Assembly (NCBI GenBank): GCA_029891345.1
Contig: CM057002.1
Coordinates: 63,664,777 to 63,728,776 of the forward strand
DNA length: 64,000 nucleotides
Direction: 5' to 3'
Source of the DNA: Dryococelus australis
Lineage: Eukaryota; Arthropoda; Insecta; Phasmatodea; Phasmatidae
The first letter of the stretch is position 1; every line of letters begins with the position of its first letter. Positions 22,540 through 32,900 of the stretch are shown here, in pieces. The notes beneath the pieces are model-generated. The model was not told the DNA's origin. It worked only from the letters and a program-made list of their open reading frames with translations, and did not search any database. The translations under genes and the position numbers were made by a program.

Positions 22540-24520
22540 GTGTGTGTATGTGCCCCGTCCTCTAAAATCTTTTGAACGCGCAAACCGAATTTCACCAAAG
22601 TCGATACCTGGACGTCCGACTTTTATCAATTTCGATAACGCCAGGTGCTTACTTTCGAAACGGTGGCAAATTTCAAAATTTATTTTGCGATATAATTTTT
22701 CGAGAACCATTCAACCGATTTTAACAACATTTTGTATGTTGACATCAGATATATAATGTAAGCATTGAACTTAAAATGAATTAAGTTGTTGGTCCGCAAT
22801 CTTTAACAACCTAAATACATGAAAAAAATATAGCTTTTATATTATATCTTAAAAATTACTGAACCAATTCTCTCCAAATTTAGCATTTAAGCAATACTAT
22901 AGTAGGACATAAAATAAATACAATTTAAATCAAGACACCTTCTTTTGAAAATGTTGGTTGTAAAGATCTTAGAGGTTTATTTGGTACATCTACGATAACT
23001 TTCGGTAAATTTTGACTAAATTTTGTATGCTGAAAATTATATATTAGGACAAGCATGTATGCCAACAAATATCCACTTTTGTCAGCCATTTTAGTAAGAT
23101 AGCGCCACATTAAAAACTAAGATTTTCTTATATATTGATAAACACTCTAGAAATTACAGCCATTAAATGTGACTTAACGTAGCCTCATTTTTCCGACATT
23201 TTGTAAGATAGCCCAACGTGAAATAAAGTTGAATGTCATATCTCGGGGAATAATTAACCGATTCCTACCAAATTTGACGAAGAATTTTTACTTTAGTAGA
23301 CCGTATTAATTTATATATTTTAAGTGTGCCAGACACTTACTTTCATAGATTCTTGACACTAAAAATATTTTACCTTCTTATAATATATCTACGAAACAAT
23401 GTACAGTAACCGATACTAACATATCTTTGTATACTGGGAGTATATATGTAAACATCAAAGTAGCTAATACATAAACACATCTGCCCATCATTTAGAACAA
23501 TAGCTCAACATGCAGAATATAGCGTAATGTTATACCTCAGGAAAATAATATATTATTCCCGTCAAATTTATGCGACAAGATAAACTTTTCTAATCCACCT
23601 AAATCTTATTATATGGGGTAGTCATATATTTTCAAAATAAGAGGCGTGAAAATAAATTAGTTTATTTTTAGTATAATGGTAATATACATGACAATCATCG
23701 TATGTGCTATCGCATATATTAGATGGCCTTCATTTATGACGATCGTTCCATGAAAAAATTGCGTCTTTAAGCCATGTATTGGGGACCAAGCAATCTAATA
23801 TCGGCAAATTTTACACACAAGTAGAGCTGCGATAGGACATATAAACACATATGTTTTAGGCTCGGTAAGCTTGTGTTCTGCCGTTAATATAAATAATTAA
23901 GATTAGTATGTTTCACCTACGGAACAATTCAAAGATATTCAATCGAATTCTTACGCAAATAATATGTATTAGAAACGGCAAGTATACGTACAAAGATCCT
24001 ATTTCTCCGAAGTTTTTCCAAAATAGTACCATGTGTGAAAAAAGAAACATTTAGCCATTATTTCCAGAAACATTATTCTAATTTCCACCAAAACCTCTCA
24101 TACTAGTAGTGCTGCGAAGGTAATGTAAGCTTATACGATTTAAGCTTCGTCATACACTGACTGTCAAAATGGTGGTCATGTAAATAATTTACATAAATTT
24201 GACACACATATTTAACTATTCAGCCAAATTCAACTAAACGTCGTATGGTGACAATATACATTAGCAGAATCTTATTCAGAAACTTTTTTTTTAACACAAT
24301 TTGGATGATAGCACCAAATAAAAAAAAAAAATGTTTTATGTAGTAATTGGGAACCAATCAAACGATACCCACTAAATTCTTCGTACAAGTAGCACTAAGC
24401 TTGGCCACGCAACATACGTGTTTTAAGTAGCTCAGGCACTTGTAAATAGTCCAGGTTAGTAAACTCTATTATTAAAAACATTTAACAGATTCTATCAGAA
24501 CTTTATGCTAATCCTACACA
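22540..24520 (+). repeat. Decayed tandem array, about 13-14 units of roughly 145 bp
   Basis: A motif close to ATATCTCGGGAA, a gap, then CAACCGATT and CCAAATTT, recurs near 22683, 22846, 22990, 23130, 23243, 23390, 23536, 23776, 23930, 24060, 24212, 24340 and 24478. A second motif close to AAGATAGCACCATGTGAAAA recurs at 23098, 23210, 23503, 24022 and 24307. Spacings cluster at 112-163 bp or about twice that. Between them, GTAGWRCTGCGATAGG-like and TTTTAAGCTCGG-like blocks also recur. No unit has a conserved frame. The units have diverged far, so this is an ancient array. Unit borders are approximate. Confidence 0.65.
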
Positions 24521-24529
24521 GTAAAAAAA

Positions 24530-24990
24530 ATCTGGTAAACTTTCTACACTTTAATGGAAGTTTTAAACGTATGCACTGTATGGTAATAATACCACACATC
24601 AAGCTGCAGATATAGTAATGTTTAGAGTCGCTACTATATAGGCTGTTCACGGTAAAGTGAGCACTTTTTAAGGCCCTTCTAAATTTTTCCGTTCATCCTA
24701 TATCCATATTCCTGCTGCTTTTTAATATAAACATTGCTTTGTGACGAATAAACGCGGTGTATACATTTCGCCACCTTCAAAATTGAATGCCTAATGCGGC
24801 AATAAGATATATTTATTAGTGGTTAAAGCCTCTTGAAATGGACTTAAAAAGTGCTCACTTTACCGTGAACGGCCTATACAGAGTTGGGAATTTCCCTACG
24901 CATTTGACTGTCTCCTGAGCAAACGTACAAACTCTACAATTGAGGTACAGGGGGGAACATATTACCGTCTCCTTGTTCTCACTAAGCTTA
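24530..24990 (+). repeat. Left arm of a large inverted repeat, interrupted by MITE-1 copy B
   Basis: The sequence around AATAATACCACACATC, GTCGCTACTATA and CAGAGTTGGGAA is the reverse complement of 25825-26035. The arm is split between CTACTATA and TACAGAG by the 248-bp MITE-1 copy B. The right arm has the uninterrupted form of the site. Confidence 0.85.
24639..24886 (-). mobile_element. MITE-1 copy B (short form)
   Basis: The left end TAGGCTGTTCACGGTAAAGT and the right end ACTTTACCGTGAACGGCCTA are near-perfect inverted repeats of about 30 bp. Flanking TA dinucleotides (24637-24638 and 24887-24888) correspond to a single TA in the empty site preserved at 25928-25935. The target duplication is therefore TA. 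The inside matches short copies C, D and G and is non-coding. Confidence 0.95.
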
Positions 24991-25042
24991 TACACTGGTA
25001 TGGTAAATTTCCGAATAATTTCTTAGACTGTACATCACATCC
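24991..25042. other. Short spacer
   Basis: Unremarkable sequence between the inverted-repeat arm and a tRNA-like segment. Confidence 0.4.
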
Positions 25043-25115
25043 GTAAAACATTTGGTTGCGCGTGAGCTAACGGCACGAGGCTTCCCGAGTTCGAGTCCCG
25101 TGCGAGGCACGCGTA
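25043..25115 (+). mobile_element. tRNA-like SINE head fragment
   Basis: GTTGCGCGTGAGCTAACGG resembles box A, and GAGTTCGAGTCCCGTGCGAG carries a good box B (GTTCGAGTCC). It lacks a closed acceptor stem, so it is more likely a SINE head than a tRNA gene. Confidence 0.55.
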
Positions 25116-25824
25116 TTTTTGGAACTCCCTCACTACTGCTGCATATGTTTCTGGCTCCACTCTCTAATGGTATAACCGTCAGCGACAATGCTTACCCACT
25201 ATCTAAGCTTTTAAGTACTCATTAAAAATTATTTGCACCCATGTAGTTGAAAGTTGGGCTCGTTAGTAGCTGTCGTGCGCTGTCACCCTTGCAAATGCGA
25301 GTACTGTCTGGTCAGTTTCTGCTTATAAGGGCGTTCAGCTTTATGCTGCGCACTTTTGAACCTTGTAGCTGAATTCTCCGCTCGCCCAGAAGTTCCGCTT
25401 GTTAGTCCTAGTCCTCTCTCTGGAGCGTGGCTCTCGTGGTTTGCTTAATGGCTCGTCGCCTCTGGAGGTTCGTTGCGTTTTTAACCTTCTGAATTCGTAA
25501 ACATTCTTACGATCGATAAGAGTCCGCGTTGCCCAGCTCGTAGTCCGTTTTACCTGCGTGCTAGAAATACCACTTTCAATATTGTACTATAGCCCGTTCA
25601 CTGTTACTTCACTCTTTGAACTCTTGTTCACTTTCTGAACTACACGTTTGGAAAAATGCCACATGTATGATGTGTTGGGTTATTTTCTAAATATGCCATG
25701 TATCGCTAGCGTTTTATACTTCTGTTAGCGTAAAAGTACGTTATTATTTGGCGAAACTTAACATTTACTTATATTATATATTATTATTCGCAAATTTTCT
25801 ACATCGGTGTATACAGTACTTAGG
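25116..25824. other. Loop of the inverted repeat, GC-richer block, no gene seen
   Basis: The part from 25230 to 25560 is richer in GC and has a TATA-like CTTATAAGGGCG at about 25323. It could be an LTR or promoter remnant, but no second copy or ends support that. Confidence 0.35.
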
Positions 25825-26035
25825 GGGAGTACGCGTGAATTGTAATGTTATTTCCCATACGTTCATGCTAGCGTTCCTGATACATTTGCTCAGAAAACAG
25901 TGCAATACGTAAGAAACTTCCCAACTCTGTATAGTAGCGACAATAAACATTCCATATTTGTAGCCAGATGTGTGGTATTATTTCCATGCGATATGTGGGT
26001 TAAAAATTTGCAATTCAGTTTACGAAGTTTAGCAG
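25825..26035 (-). repeat. Right arm of the large inverted repeat (empty MITE site)
   Basis: This is the reverse complement of the arm at 24530-24990 but without MITE-1. It holds TTCCCAACTCTGTATAGTAG, with one TATA where the left arm has the element. Similarity is strongest over 25880-25990 and fades outward. Confidence 0.85.
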
Positions 26036-26094
26036 AAATATTTTTAGAGTTTATATATTATATATTTACATATATCTGTGAATTATAATATTTT

Positions 26095-26575
26095 ATTTAT
26101 TATTTATGTGAATTAAAACAGTGAGAAAATAGGTGTGTTAATAATGCCTATAGACTATCAACGGTAAAGCAAGCACTTTTGAAAGCCCTCTCATTTGGAA
26201 TAATAGTCATTAAATATATTTTATTCTAGCCTTAGACATTAGCTTCTGAGTGTTGTGGAAAATACACACACTATTTATTACCTACACTGCAATGTTTATT
26301 TTGAAAGGTGTTTAAATAATTCAATATGGCTGAAAGGATAACGTAACTAGGGCGTCAAAAGTGCTCACTTTACCGTGAACAGCCCATAGTAATAAATAGT
26401 TCATTTTCAAAACATTGTTTGACTGAGTGCGCACGAATGCGGCGCGTTGTCCCTTTTGGTGTTGTACTTTACTAGACTCGTATAAACTATGATTACTCGA
26501 GGCGGAGGAACATCCCGGAAGTAAAACTTTAGCAGGGCTTCATAAAAGTTCGAAGTAACCGTGAATGGAATATTC
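26095..26575 (-). mobile_element. MITE-2 copy N, interrupted by MITE-1 copy C
   Basis: Right part (26390-26575): on the minus strand it reads CCATTCACGGTTACTTCG, then CTGCTAAAGTTTTACTTCC, TCCTCCGCCTCGAGTAA and GGACAACGC. Left part (26095-26148): the minus strand reads TTAACACACCTATTTTCTC and CTGTTTTAATTCA, matching what follows the same point in the uninterrupted copy K. The two halves are therefore one MITE-2 split by a later MITE-1. The inner end is frayed, and the left limit is approximate. Confidence 0.88.
26149..26389 (+). mobile_element. MITE-1 copy C (short form), nested in MITE-2
   Basis: The left end is TAGACTATCAACGGTAAAGC and the right end ACTTTACCGTGAACAGCCCA, each flanked by TA. 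The uninterrupted MITE-2 copies K (TTACTAGACGTTACC) and O (TTACTAGGC) have a single TA at this position, confirming a TA target duplication. The interior matches copy G (GGCTGAAAGGATAACGTAAC with ACTAGGG). Confidence 0.93.
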
Positions 26576-27194
26576 CAGTGACATTTACAACACATTATCG
26601 CAATGTTTTCTTCAACAGGTCCTGAGCCCATTTATTAGGATTGAATGATTTTTTTTTCTCTGACGATCACATAGGCCTCTATTCATTCACGTATTTTGAA
26701 ACCCTACTTTTTTATCACCGTGTGTTACTTTCGTGAACTTTTCAAAGTTGTTTAAGTTATTTTACTCTAACTTCTTTTGAGATTCCCCCCCCCCCCCCCT
26801 GTTTTCATTGTTGCTTGGGATGGGTATCAGTCATTTTCAAGCATGAATCATGATAATTGAAATTAACTGCATTCATTGGCTTCAAATTCGTTTGTCCAAG
26901 ACTGTGTTAAATATATTTTGGTCTACCAGCAAAAGCCGTAGACCAGTCTACTAGAGAAACATACATGCGCATCTATTGTTGACCGCATTAACACTTGCGA
27001 ACTCATCAGTTTGTGGTGGATTCGTGACTAGTGGTGTTTTGTAATGATGTTTATTTTCTAATCAGCAGTAGTAAACTTTCTGTTTTACTTCGCTGTCCGC
27101 TGGCACCTTTGGTAAGCTCCTGGCGGCCTTGTAGTTTCAAGACACTGAAGTTCATTACAGGACAGAAAATATGCAAATAAACTGCGCGCTTGGG
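26576..27194. other. Anonymous DNA, no gene seen
   Basis: A poly-C run lies at 26785-26799. No other structure was recognised. Confidence 0.5.
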
Positions 27195-27440
27195 CGGTAG
27201 GTGGGTTTGTAGGGCTTAACGTCTTGGTCGACAGCGAGGTCATTAGAGAAGGAGTAAGCTGCCCACAGAAGCCCGAGAAGAGAAGGAATCCTCTACAACT
27301 TGTAGTAAGGAACCATTCCGGTATTCGCTGCAGTGAATTCGAGACGCCATGAGAAACTGAAATCCGGAAGGTCGGAACTTGATTCGAATCCAGGCCCTCT
27401 GTATATCAGTCCAAATGTTCACCACCGCGTCACGCCACTA
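27195..27440 (-). mobile_element. tRNA-derived SINE, family C (arthropod-type)
   Basis: On the minus strand the box A region is AGTGGCGTGACGCGGTGG and box B is CTGGATTCGAATCAAG. The body includes GAATACCGGAATGGTTCC, and the end is CTAATGACCTCGCTGTCGAC with a GACGTTAAGCCC word. From memory, the body words (GGATGGTTCC and TGACCTCG near the end) are typical of tRNA-SINEs spread through arthropod genomes. It does not belong to families A or B. Confidence 0.85.
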
Positions 27441-29412
27441 GGTTGGAAATTATTTGCTCTTCATGTCCTGTAGCAAGGAGTCGCTGAAAACGCCGAGAAC
27501 AAATATTTTCTGACGTGATCACGTCTTTAAATTTGCAATCATAGTGGGAGGCAATCCAGAAAATCTGATGACCACAAAATCGGGGGATACAGTTTGGCAT
27601 TGCAGCTCCAAATCTATCGCCTAAATTCAAAATTAAATTACCCCACTTGATTTCTACAAAGGATCAAAGAATATGTTGCGTTGAATGAGGAATGCGAAGA
27701 ATTACGTGAGATTGAGGGGGGGGGGATTTTTAATTCAGTTGAGACGCCCGTTTAAGTCTTATTTGACAGCTATCGTCAATATCAATCCATTGCGTGTATA
27801 AAAACATTTGCGTGGCGTTGTTATGGTGAAACTGTACGCATTTAATGTAAAAATGTAAGAAAACTTAACACAATTTCGGCCCATACTCATCGAAATACAG
27901 AAATCGTATACGGTTAGAAAGAGCATCTCAAAATCAATCCAGTGATAACCATAAAACTCCATTTTGATCGAGTGAAGCGGTGCCGGGAACGTAAAATAAA
28001 CATCAAGGCGTCCGAGCGCGTCAACGTAGACGTATTCACGCGAAACAAACGGCCATATGCCTAACACAGTCAAGCCTAATTTTTCTAACGGCGTTCACTT
28101 GTGTGTTTAGTTCATCTATCACATATTTTTTAAGGTTAAGTACATTTTACGTTTATGAGGAGAGGATCGTCAGATATTAAAACTTGCCACGGCATAAACA
28201 TATGGTTAAATAAAACTCGTAAAATAATTCCAAGTTAAGCATATAAATTAATATGATTTTACTAGCAGCTGTAACACTGATATTTCACATAAAGTGTAGT
28301 TTTCAATCATTTTAATTTCTTATAATATTTTAAGTTTCCTCACGTCCGAGGCAGGACAACACGAATGGCATGAGTGAACGCTGATATCCAAGCAAAATAA
28401 AGGGAAAGTGAAGAGAATATAATGTTTGTGTGGAGCTGTGATGGAACGAGGAGAACGACGTAGGAGGAAGACTTGAAAACTACGGTAATATAGGTTTAAA
28501 ACTAGGAAAACATCCCTAAGAGCAAAGAACTGAATCACCAAGCCAGACATGGTAACTATGAGAGCAATTATTTTATGTTAACGTTTTTACGTTTCGTTGG
28601 GATACGTAATATAATGGCTTTATTCTATCCAAAACGGGCCAGGATATTTCATCGCAAATGCTCGTTAGTTTAAACAAAGCTTAAAGTGCTTTACTTTTAT
28701 CACGGCTGGGAGAAGGTAATTGTGTGTTTTTTTTACCGGAACGAATCATTTGGTACAATATCACATTGTCATTCATCACTCCTACAATAATTCCGACATA
28801 CCTTCTTGAATTCCAGCATGCCTACGAGCACGACATTTCAAATTAAAAACAAAAAAACATTAGTTTTCACAATCAAGTTTTCCATAAATATGTTGGGAAA
28901 CAATAGGAAATTTGGTCTTCTTATAATATCCAATTGTTGAACAACTTGTGCCTGATTAGAACTCAGTTATTTCATAGAAAGCCTTTAGACTCCAATTCTA
29001 TGTGGCCATCGGCGATTCTTTAACTTTGTACACACCTTAACGATGACGGCTGCGCAAGCCCTCGCGAGGTATATGACGCATGGTCACCGAAGAACACGGA
29101 TAATTGACAGCGCTGTTCTATACTACGTGTCTCAAGCCTGCTAGAAGTGAAGGTCGACTGCGTGTTAACTGTCTTCAGTAGTTAGTGTGACGCCTGTGAC
29201 TTCCTGGTTTCTACGGGATCCTCCACAGTCACCGTGCCTTATCGTCTAGCGCAATATACAGCCCACAGTACAGTACTAACTCGTACGCAGTGGAAGAGAG
29301 AGTATTTATTATTCACACGTACTGGAGAAATTAATCAATACAGAATTGCGTAGTTCCATTTGACATTTTATGTGCTGCCAACGTAAGAAGTAGCCTGAAT
29401 GCAACTGAGTTG
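27441..29412. other. Anonymous DNA, no gene seen
   Basis: A G-run lies at about 27715-27726. A 104-codon minus-strand frame at 27759-28073 has no recognisable domain. The stretch 29020-29290 is richer in GC without an identified feature. Confidence 0.45.
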
Positions 29413-29652
29413 TATAGGCTGTTCACGGTAAAGTGAGCACTTTTGAGGCTCAAGTTACCTTTTTCGTATCATATATTTTTTAACATTCCACGATATTTAA
29501 AAATAAATTATGCCATGTAAGTAATAAACACAGTGTAAATAGTTCACCGGGCTTGAAAGATAACGCCTAAGGTTGAAATTAAATATATTTGTTGATTTTT
29601 ATTCCAAATAAGAGCGCTTCGAAAAGTACTCACTTTACCGTGAATAGCCTAA
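29413..29652 (-). mobile_element. MITE-1 copy D (short form)
   Basis: The ends TATAGGCTGTTCACGGTAAA and ACTTTACCGTGAATAGCCTA are inverted repeats. The interior is the reverse complement of copies C and G (AACACAGTGTAAATAG on this strand against CTGTGTTTATTAC). It is non-coding. Confidence 0.93.
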
Positions 29653-31023
29653 ATGGAGTGTACCGTAATTTTAAGACGTCCGCATTTTTTTAAAAACACT
29701 GACCAAAAAGTATTTAAGTTGGATGTTTTTAAGGTATTCAGTGGTGCCAATTTAACCACACAACATTTGAAACAACCTATATGAAACCAAAGAAAATTAT
29801 AATAATAGTGCGAAATAGTAGTCTAACAATGTCACCCACTCAGTCACAATGTGACTCCCGCCTACAGTACTTCATTAGCAGATTTCACCATCTTCAGTGC
29901 AACGTCACATTACGCCAGCAACCCAAATTGTAAATGATCTACAATGAAGAAAATCGATTGATTATTATACTACGTGGGTAATAACATCGGACTGACACAC
30001 CTTCATTTCGGCGTTGAATTGGCAGAAAGGCAGCCAGTTGAAGGTGACAGAGTACAGTAAGCATGCCCGATGTGGTGTGAACCTGTGGGAATGTTGCAAG
30101 TGGGAAAAACAAGGACTAATATAACAAATGGTCATGCAGTCGTGAATACACGCCACTCACTTATAATTGGCCTTATTTGTCAGCAAATATTTATCTCAGT
30201 AAAGGTGTTGACGAACGGTTCGGCGTTTCAAATCACAGGCAAAATCGATACGAAATTCAGGCTGTCACACCTTATTGTGTCCCTGAAAACCTTTTAATTT
30301 GATATTCATATTTCAAATAAAACGTGATGTGACCATGAAAATACCTTTATATTACTTGCACTAGTGTGAATGTTATCAGGGGACATAAGAGGTAGAGAGG
30401 GAGAGAAAAAAAATTACTAGGCATATCATATACATTATATTTGATAAAATATGTTACTTGGTGTCACGTGGACTGTTCCCATGGTAAAATATCATTAAAT
30501 TTTAATTTCATGTTCTGCTAGTTCTCAAAATAGCTTATCGAAGACACCGTAAATTGGCAAATTTAATTATGACATTATCTCCTTCCAGTTGTTTATTTTC
30601 ATTTCAAATGAGGTTTATAAATCGTAACTTCAACTTTGAAATAATAATGCCAATGGAAGGATATTAGTTTGAGATTAAGTTGCCAGGATTCGAAAGTTGT
30701 TACGAGGTAAATACGTGCAGAGAGAAAGCGACAGCTGCACAAGTCTCTTTGAAGGGAGAGAAGGAAATTAAGAGAGACTAATTAGAAACGAATGTACTAA
30801 TGTGAAATACAAGCACAAACTTAACTCGTCTAGCGTGAGTATACATTGTTACCCAACTGCAAACAATATGTGTCGTCGTTGTTAAACTTATATTACCGTG
30901 TATATTTCCCTGCAAGTTGTGTACGCGAGGACACTGATCATGCAACATGAAGAATTTTCATTTTTTAAACATACATTTGACATCTTTACGTACTATTATC
31001 ACTGTACGCAGATATTTTTTTTA
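29653..31023. other. Anonymous AT-rich DNA, no gene seen
   Basis: Frames of 63-75 codons on both strands near 29965-30297 overlap each other and have no recognisable motif. Confidence 0.5.
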
Positions 31024-31440
31024 CTACAGTTCATTCTCCGTTACTTTCAACTATCCTGAAAACCCTGCTAAGTTCTACTTTCAGGATACTTCTCTGCCTC
31101 ATGCAAACAAAGCTTAGCCAAGTAGGCGTATTCCATCAAATGTACGACGCACCAGATATGCGCACAATCATTGTAATGTTGTTTTCCATAAGAACTATTT
31201 CTTACTACATGTTACCAAAGCCTATTTTCTCCTTGTTTTTATTCATATTAATTTAAAATTAAATATTATAACTTATAGACGCTTTTATAAGCAACATTTA
31301 AAAAGGTCATTTTATGGTAACACATGTATAAAATGCTTGTAATACCGGCAATTTTTAGGCTACAACCGAACATGCCATACATAGGGCGATTATTCTAGTG
31401 TGATTAAATAATGTGAAGAAACTGCAAATATACTATCTAT
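31024..31440 (+). mobile_element. MITE-2 copy M
   Basis: It holds CCCTGCTAAGTTCTACTTTC, CTCTGCCTCATGCAAACA, AAGCTTAGCCAAGTAGG, GAACTATTTCTTACTAC and the tail GCCATACATAGGGCGATT. The left end (GTTCATTCTCCGTTAC) is worn and the right end is poorly preserved, so the limits are approximate. Confidence 0.82.
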
Positions 31441-32081
31441 AAATGTATAATGTCTGTTGTATATGAGCGTGTGCGTACGCGCGTGCAGTGAAGGCGAAAT
31501 TAACTTGGCGCATGGAGAAACGATTCTCACAAAATGTTAAGTTTCTATGTTTAAATTTGTCAAAAATACGTATTACAACTCGATATATAGTGGTTCATCA
31601 CTTATGCACTATACAACAAAGTGAAATATATGAAGTAGAAAAAATAATTTAAACTGAGATGGAATATATTTTCCCCTTTTCTGAAATAACTCGTTCAAAA
31701 ATACTCTGAAACGTAAGTATAAAGTAACGCTCATTTTATCGTACTGGTATTTATTGCAATCACATTACTCTAAATATAGTTTAGATTATTTTAATTTTTA
31801 AAATAATTAAAATGTACTTTCTTTATAATTCTAACTTTATTCGTAACTTATTGAGGTATTTCGACGTTCTATATGTTGGACTTCTCAATAGCAGAGTAAA
31901 AAATAAATTTCTATGAAACAAATATGAACAGTACATTTAATTCTGCAGTTCCTTCTCATTTTTAAGCCCTTGTGCTGGAAGTAAAATATGCAGATTTGAC
32001 TATCGTTAAGGACTGTCTGCTACATAGGGGAAGGTACAGGAGTGGGTTCGTCAATTCATCGTTGTCTGTCAAGAGGGTTAG
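31441..32081. other. Anonymous AT-rich DNA, no gene seen
   Basis: No coding or structural signal was recognised. Confidence 0.5.
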
Positions 32082-32102
32082 TCTACTGGGAACCAGCAAG
32101 TG

Positions 32103-32588
32103 ATGTCATCAATACCTCCTGCTACATCCATGGGTACTGTTTCCGCAGACGATAATGACACCACAGTTAATGCTAAGGTCGGAATGAGTGCAGTCCAGTC
32201 GGTTTGTGCGGAAGACATACTTGCAAGATGTTCGTGTGAGGTCGAAAAACTTAGAAATAAACGGTCATCAGCTCTAAATACCGATGGACATACAACTCCT
32301 GCTACACAGAAAAGTAAACTTGTTATTGAGGATGCAGCAGGACGTGAAGACAATCATGAAGATAGCATTGATGATAACTATGGCGACAGTGATAGTGTTG
32401 AAGACGATGATTATTCCCTCGACAGTCCTGCACATTTTCCCAACGAGTCTCCTTTGACAAGTAATGTGAATAAGGTAGAAGACATCGAGTATACTGACGA
32501 TATATTTACCGAAGATTCCAATAAACTTGTAGGCAGACTTTTAAATATTTGCTTGATAGGCAACGACGTGGGAATTACTCGACTATGA
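32103..32588 (+). CDS. Candidate ORF, acidic low-complexity protein of 161 codons
   Basis: From ATG 32103 the frame is open for 161 codons, among the longest in the window and outside any simple repeat. The product begins MSSIPPATSMGTVSADDND, has a short basic centre (EVEKLRNKRSS), and from about residue 80 becomes strongly acidic (EDNHEDSIDDN, DSDSVEDDDYS, EDIEYTDDIFTED). It ends GRLLNICLIGNDVGITRL. No domain is recognised. Such acidic leaders occur in regulatory proteins and at the N-terminus of some transposases such as piggyBac, but no transposase core follows. An in-frame stop (32079-32081) lies just upstream. A TTAG there could instead be a 3' splice site, making this a terminal exon. 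It could also be chance. Confidence 0.35.
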   Translation: MSSIPPATSMGTVSADDNDTTVNAKVGMSAVQSVCAEDILARCSCEVEKLRNKRSSALNTDGHTTPATQKSKLVIEDAAGREDNHEDSIDDNYGDSDSVEDDDYSLDSPAHFPNESPLTSNVNKVEDIEYTDDIFTEDSNKLVGRLLNICLIGNDVGITRL

Positions 32589-32739
32589 AAGAAGTGGTTC
32601 GGTCATAAGAGCACTTAAAGATCGGGGTTACATCAGATGTTGTGATTAAGTGCTTTCTTACGAAAGTTTTTGTGTGTTGTATACTCCTATTGGTCTTTAA
32701 GTTTTTAATAACAACAATATGACTAACGAAAAAAAAATT
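32589..32739. other. Spacer after the acidic ORF
   Basis: No polyadenylation signal or other feature was recognised in this short interval. Confidence 0.4.
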
Positions 32740-32900
32740 GTGGCCTCCAGTAACATATAAAGAAATATGGCTGCCTCCAGTAGAATGTAAAAAAATGACT
32801 AACCAAAAGGCACTATGGCGGCCTCCAATAACATATAAACAAATATGGCTGCCACCAGTAGTATGTAAACAAATGACGAACGAAAAAATCAAGATGGCGG
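32740..32900 (+). repeat. Two-unit tandem repeat of about 78 bp with ATGGCGGC/ATGGCTGC words
   Basis: Each unit holds GGCCTCCARTAACATATAAA, then ATATGGCTGCCWCCAGTAG with an ATGTAAA word, then TGACKAACSAAAA. The start positions near 32743 and 32821 give the period. The two halves of each unit are themselves similar, so the basic module is about 30 bp. A third partial unit ends AAGATGGCGGAATG at 32891-32904. Confidence 0.8.

Noticed and set aside
25230-25560. Possible solo LTR or promoter in the loop of the inverted repeat
   Set aside because: Only a TATA-like word and higher GC support it. There are no ends, no second copy and no polyadenylation signal in the right place.
27759-28073. 104-codon minus-strand frame
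   Set aside because: The aromatic-rich product has no recognised domain, and the region lacks other gene signals.
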